From NCBI GenBank assembly GCA_963808455.1, contig CAWEHT010000265.1:1-8621 (forward strand): DNA of 8,621 nt, written 5' to 3'. Below the pieces are notes generated by a model, which searched no databases, was not told where the DNA came from, and saw nothing but the letters and a program-made list of their open reading frames with translations. The DNA comes from CAWEHT01 sp963808455 (GTDB taxonomy: Bacteria; Chloroflexota; Anaerolineae; CG2-30-64-16). The translations under genes were made by a program, and so were the position numbers. Numbering within the stretch: the first letter of the stretch is position 1; each line of letters begins with the position of its first letter. Below are positions 5,227 to 8,621 of the stretch, one piece after another.

Positions 5227-6771
5227 ATGAAAGACCATTTAGCAGAGTTGCGTGAGAGATACCAGAGAGCCGAGCTTGGCGGCGGGCAAGAACGCATCGC
5301 CGACCAGCACGCCAAGGGCAAAATGACGGCCCGCGAAAGGCTCTCCTACCTCGTCGATCCGGGAAGTTTCCAGGAGCTTGGCCGGCTAATGGTCCATCGT
5401 ATGGCGGACTTCGACATGGCCGGCAAGAGATACCCGGGTGACGGCGTCGTAACCGGTTTCGGCACGATCAATGGCCGGCGGATGGCCCTCTTCGCCCAGG
5501 ATTTCACCGTGCACGGCGGCTCCTTTTCCGAGATCCAGGCGCAGAAGGTGTGCCGGCTGATGGAGCTGGCCGAGGAGAACGGGATCCCCGTCATCGGTCT
5601 GTTGGACTCCGGCGGGGCGCGCATCCAGGAAGGCGTACGCTCGCTGGCCGGCTACGGCCAGCTCTTCCTGCACAACGTGCTGGCCTCGGGTGTCGTCCCG
5701 CAGATCTCGGTCCAGATGGGACCCTGCGCCGGCGGCCAGGTGTACTCCCCGGCCTTGACCGATTTCATCATCATGGTGCAGAAGACCGGTTTCATGTTCA
5801 TCACCGGCCTTGATGTGATCAAGGCCGTCACCGGCGAGCAGGTGGACTTCGAGGCGCTGGGAGGCGCCGATGTGCACAACAGCCGGAGCGGCGTAGCGCA
5901 CTTTGCAGCTGAAGACGAGCGCGAGGCCATGGAACTGGTGAAGCGGCTGCTGGGCTATCTGCCGCAGAACAACAGCGAAGACCCGCCTGCGGTCGCACCA
6001 TACGATGATCCCGCCGCTCTGAGGCCTCGTTGAACAGCCTCGTGCCTGAGGACAGCAGACAGGCCTACGATATCCTCGATGCGATCCATGCCATTTTCGA
6101 CCACGACAGTTTCCTGGAGGTGCAGGCGGCCTACGCGCCCAACGCCATAGTCGGATTTGCCCGCCTGGACGGGCGCCCGGTGGGCGTGGTCGCCAACCAG
6201 CCGGCGTACCTGGCCGGCGTGCTCGACATCAACAGCGGCGACAAAATCTCGCGCTTCGTGCGCTTCTGCGACGCTTTCAACTTCCCGATCGTCACCTTCG
6301 TCGACTTGCCCGGCTTCTTGCCGGGCGTCGGAGCAGGAGCACGGCGGGATCATCCGCCACGGCGCGAAGGTCATCTACGCCTACTGCGAGGCTACGGTTC
6401 CCAAGATCAGCGTCATCACGCGGAAGGCGGTCGGTGGAGCTTACATCGCCATGAGCAGCAAGATGATGCGCGGGGACCTGGCGTTGGCCTGGCCCACGAC
6501 GGAGATCACCGTCATGGGGCCCGAAGGCGCGATCAACATCATTTACCGCTCTGAGATTGCCAAGGCCGCAAACCCCGAAGCGCGCCGCCAGGAACTGCTG
6601 AACGACTATGTGACGCGCTTCCACAGCCCTTATCCGGCCGCCGAGATGGGCTTCATCGACGAGGTGATCGAGCCCGCCACGACCCGCCCGCGCCTCATCG
6701 CCGCCCTCCAGATCCTGCGCACCAAGGCGCAAGCCAATCCGCCCAAGAAGCACGGCCTCATGCCGGTGTGA
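5227..6771 (+). CDS. Acyl-CoA carboxyltransferase (transcarboxylase 12S / PCC-beta / MmdA type), two frameshifts
   Basis: Carboxyltransferase that moves CO2 between biotin and propionyl-CoA (methylmalonyl-CoA), cytosolic, working with the biotin carrier and the 5S-like protein. The ATG at 5227 follows GGGAGA with a 4-nt spacer. The N-terminal crotonase-fold half is intact: DSGGARIQEG (127-136) and GPCAGGQVYSPALTDF (165-180), the first CoA/oxyanion region. As written it stops at a TGA (6031-6033) because a base is missing near 6013-6020. The next frame continues SLNSLVPEDSRQAYD, the propionyl-CoA carboxylase-like link to the second half. At 6330-6331 an extra G shifts back; removing it gives GFLPGVEQEHGGIIRHGAK, the family sequence. 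RKAVGGAY (about 399) and MGPEGAINIIYR follow. The indels cancel, so the corrected protein is 514 aa, the usual length. Propionyl-CoA carboxylase beta or methylmalonyl-CoA decarboxylase alpha are alternatives; the 5S-like neighbour favours transcarboxylase. Confidence 0.87.
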
Positions 6772-6779
6772 GGAATTCC

Positions 6780-8294
6780 ATGATGAACGAGAACCGAATG
6801 GCCCCGCTCAAGATCACCGATCTCGTCCTGCGCGACGGGCACCAGTCGCTGCTGGCGACGCGCTGGCGGACGGAAGATATGCTGCCTGTTGCCACACAGC
6901 TCGACGAGGTGGGCTACTGGTCGCTCGAGGTCTGGGGAGGCGCGACCTTCGATACTTGCATGCGGTTCCTGAACGAGGACCCCTGGGAGCGGCTGCGCCA
7001 GCTCAAGGCGCTCATCAGGAAAACCCCGCTGCAGATGCTCCTGCGGGGCCAGAATGTGGTCGGCTATCGCAACTACGCCGACGACGTCCTCGAACGCTTC
7101 ATCGTGAAGGCGCACGAGAACGGCATCGACGTCTTCCGCATCTTCGATGCCTTGAACGACATCCGCAACATGGAAATGGCCATGCGCATCGCCAAGCGCG
7201 AGGGCGGCCACGTCCAGGCAGCGGTCTGCTACACGATCAGCCCCGTCCACACCATCGATACTTTCGTCGAGATGGGCAAGCGGCTGGCCGACCTGGGCGC
7301 CGATTCCATCTGCATCAAGGACATGGCGGGCCTGATATCGCCCTACGTTGCCTTCGAGCTCGTCTCGAAGCTGAAGGCCGCGCTGCCGTTGCCCATTCAC
7401 CTGCACTCGCACTCGACGAGCGGCATGGCCGATGCGGCCATGGTCAAGGCCGCCGAAGCGGGCGTCGATATCATCGATACCGTGATCTCGAGCCTGTCGC
7501 TGGGCACCTCGCACCCGCCGACCGAGACCATGGTCGCCATCTTCAGGGGCACGCCACGCGACACGGGCCTGGACCTGGAGAAACTGGGCCCGATCGCGAG
7601 CTTCTTCGGCGAGGCGCGCAAGAAATATCACGCCTTCGAGTCCCCCTTCGTGGGCGTCGATACCAATGTGCTCACGTTCCAGATCCCGGGCGGCATGTAT
7701 TCGAACCTGGCCAGCCAGCTTCGCGACCAGAATGCCCTCGACAAACTGCCGCAGGTGCTGGCTGAGGTGCCGCGGGTGCGCGCCGAGCTGGGCTATCCTC
7801 CCCTCGTCACACCGTCCAGCCAGTTCGTCGGCACACAGGCCGCGCTCAACGTGCTGGTGGGCGAGCGCTACAAGGTGATCCCCAAGGAGATCAAGGCGTA
7901 CGTCAAGGGCCAGTACGGCAGGTCTCCGGGGCCGATCGATCCGGGTGTCCGCAAGCTGGCGATCGGAGACGAGGAAACCATCGACTGCCGGCCGGCGGAC
8001 CTGCTGGCCCCGGAGATGGGGAAGGCCGCGCAGGAGATCGGCGCACTCGCCAGGAGCGAAGAGGACGTGATCAGTTACGCGCTCTTCGGGCCGGTGGCGC
8101 GTGAGTTCTTGCAGCGACGCGAGGCGGGCGACCTGCTGGAAAAGGAAGTGGTCGCCGCGATAGCCGCGGCCCTGGCCGCGCCGGCCGCCGGGCCTCAGCC
8201 GGCCCCGGCCCGCACCGTGGGGGACGGCGACGGCGCGTCGTGGCAGATGGCCAGGCGCTACTGGATGACCGGAGCGCCGTGGAGGCACGGATGA
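6780..8294 (+). CDS. Transcarboxylase 5S-like / pyruvate carboxylase subunit B-like carboxyltransferase
   Basis: Intact 504-aa biotin-dependent carboxyltransferase acting on pyruvate/oxaloacetate, with an HMGL-like TIM barrel followed by a PYC-OADA domain. Expected metal ligands are Asp19 (LVLRDGHQSLLATR), carbamylated Lys180 (SICIKDMAG) and His207/His209 (IHLHSHSTSG). Other strong signatures are GYWSLEVWGGATFD, FLNEDPWERLR, LLRGQN, FRIFDALND, QIPGGMYSN and LVTPSSQFVGTQA. From memory the closest likeness is the propionibacterial transcarboxylase 5S subunit; OadA and PycB are relatives. The C-terminus has an Ala/Pro linker (about 460-478) but no biotinyl domain, so a separate carrier is needed, and one starts immediately downstream. 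ATG at 6780, or the adjacent ATG at 6783, sits behind GAGGA (6770-6774). A GTG at 6768 overlapping the previous stop is less likely. Its TGA overlaps the carrier's ATG (ATGA, 8291-8294). Confidence 0.88.
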   Translation: MMNENRMAPLKITDLVLRDGHQSLLATRWRTEDMLPVATQLDEVGYWSLEVWGGATFDTCMRFLNEDPWERLRQLKALIRKTPLQMLLRGQNVVGYRNYADDVLERFIVKAHENGIDVFRIFDALNDIRNMEMAMRIAKREGGHVQAAVCYTISPVHTIDTFVEMGKRLADLGADSICIKDMAGLISPYVAFELVSKLKAALPLPIHLHSHSTSGMADAAMVKAAEAGVDIIDTVISSLSLGTSHPPTETMVAIFRGTPRDTGLDLEKLGPIASFFGEARKKYHAFESPFVGVDTNVLTFQIPGGMYSNLASQLRDQNALDKLPQVLAEVPRVRAELGYPPLVTPSSQFVGTQAALNVLVGERYKVIPKEIKAYVKGQYGRSPGPIDPGVRKLAIGDEETIDCRPADLLAPEMGKAAQEIGALARSEEDVISYALFGPVAREFLQRREAGDLLEKEVVAAIAAALAAPAAGPQPAPARTVGDGDGASWQMARRYWMTGAPWRHG

Positions 8295-8621
8295 AATTGA
8301 CCATCAACTGCAAGAGCTACGATGTCGAGCTGCGGCCAGACGCGATGGTGGTGGGCGCCGCGTCCTTCAAGACCAGGGTGGTCCAAGACGATGCGTTGTG
8401 TGCGCGCCTTTCGTTCAGTTACGTATTGCTCCCCCTCCAGCCTCATCATCCCACGTAGGATGTGATCCCAGATTTCCGCGCCCAATATCATGTCCGGGAA
8501 TTGCGCCTTGTGCGATTCCCACCAGTCGGGACGGATCACGAAGATGTCCGTGCCCACGTACTCGAATCCGGTCTCGATCTCGGCGATGGTCAACGGCTGG
8601 CTCAGGCGAGCAAAGTCCCAG
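8258..8621 (-). CDS. Partial protein of unknown function, cut at both ends
   Basis: A minus-strand frame enters from the right edge without a start and stays open to a stop at 8258. The part from 8621 to about 8395 looks like real protein, with balanced composition and many aromatic and acidic residues: FEYVGTDIFVIRPDWWESHK, QFPDMILGAEIWDHILRG. Beyond about 8395 it is antisense to the biotin carrier start and reads as low-quality sequence (GRGAHHHRVW), so the true gene probably loses its 3' end at the junction. Third positions are less GC-biased than in the other genes, hinting at a different origin. The D-F-x5-WW-x7-PD-x2-G-x3-WD spacing vaguely recalls hypothetical proteins near GT-A glycosyltransferases, but I do not recognise the family. 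The TTG at 8593 is not a convincing start because good coding sequence continues upstream of it. Confidence 0.5.
   Translation of the reverse strand, partial: WDFARLSQPLTIAEIETGFEYVGTDIFVIRPDWWESHKAQFPDMILGAEIWDHILRGMMRLEGEQYVTERKARTQRIVLDHPGLEGRGAHHHRVWPQLDIVALAVDGQFHPCLHGAPVIQ
8291..8458 (+). pseudogene. Truncated start of biotin carboxyl carrier protein (1.3S-like)
   Basis: Starts with ATG at 8291, with GGAGG (8281-8285) 5 nt upstream and ATGA overlap with the 5S-like gene. The first residues, MKLTINCKSYDVEL, are the typical opening of acyl-CoA carboxylase and transcarboxylase biotin carriers (MKLxxxxxGxxYxVxV), with Cys7 where Gly is usual. The likeness may run on to about residue 34 (FKTRVVQDD). 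After that the frame becomes unrelated sequence and stops at 55 aa. There is no Ala/Pro linker and no AMKM biotinylation motif, so this product could not carry biotin. From about 8395 the opposite strand codes for an unrelated protein. Either the gene was cut by a rearrangement or the contig is wrongly joined here. A carrier is required for the two carboxyltransferases, so an intact copy should exist elsewhere. Confidence 0.65.

Noticed and set aside
6013..6040. Programmed -1 frameshifting in the carboxyltransferase
   Set aside because: No X-XXY-YYZ slippery site or strong downstream hairpin is seen, and a second opposite indel 300 bases on is unlike any programmed event in this family.
6630..8288. 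552-codon open frame on the minus strand
   Set aside because: Antisense of the intact 5S-like carboxyltransferase. Long antisense frames are common in high-GC genes, and its Arg/His/Asp/Gly-rich content matches no family.

Overview
This is a GC-rich bacterial fragment with strongly GC-biased third codon positions. It carries seven complete or nearly complete genes, one truncated gene start, and part of an unrelated gene at the right edge. Protein style, the LuxR regulator beside cytosolic HtrA-type proteases, and extended -10 promoters (TGnTAnnnT) suggest a Chloroflexota (Anaerolineae-like) bacterium. This is inference from memory of such genomes; no taxonomic marker gene is present.

Layout. 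(1) Minus strand, 97-2265: an MFS drug:H+ antiporter gene followed by an aldo/keto reductase gene, probably one transcript from a promoter at 2305-2333 with a palindrome at the predicted start of transcription. (2) Plus strand, 2400-4636: a NarL/LuxR-type response regulator with a weak receiver, then two HtrA-like serine proteases whose genes overlap by ATGA. The first protease has a PDZ domain and the second does not; neither has a signal peptide. (3) 4637-5226: a 590-base non-coding stretch with strong hairpins after the protease stop, a perfect 59-bp direct repeat (4707-4765 and 4899-4957), an inverted partial copy of it, a good sigma-70-type promoter (5022-5050) and a structured leader of about 170 nt. 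(4) Plus strand, 5227-8458: a biotin-dependent transcarboxylase-type operon, with a 12S-like acyl-CoA carboxyltransferase, a 5S-like pyruvate/oxaloacetate carboxyltransferase, and the first codons of a 1.3S-like biotin carrier. Together these would move CO2 between methylmalonyl-CoA or propionyl-CoA and pyruvate or oxaloacetate. (5) The right edge (about 8395-8621) holds part of a minus-strand gene of unknown function that cuts off the biotin carrier.

The main caution is sequence integrity. Three genes (aldo/keto reductase, PDZ protease, 12S carboxyltransferase) are broken by five single-base indels in total. Correcting each one restores conserved family sequence. I read these mainly as sequencing or assembly indels, not true pseudogenes, but cannot prove it. 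The biotin carrier / minus-strand junction may likewise be a chimera or a real rearrangement.

Nothing here is an obviously new defence or mobile system. The best candidates for novelty are the LuxR-HtrA-HtrA cytosolic module, the 59-bp repeat region, and the structured leader of the transcarboxylase operon.
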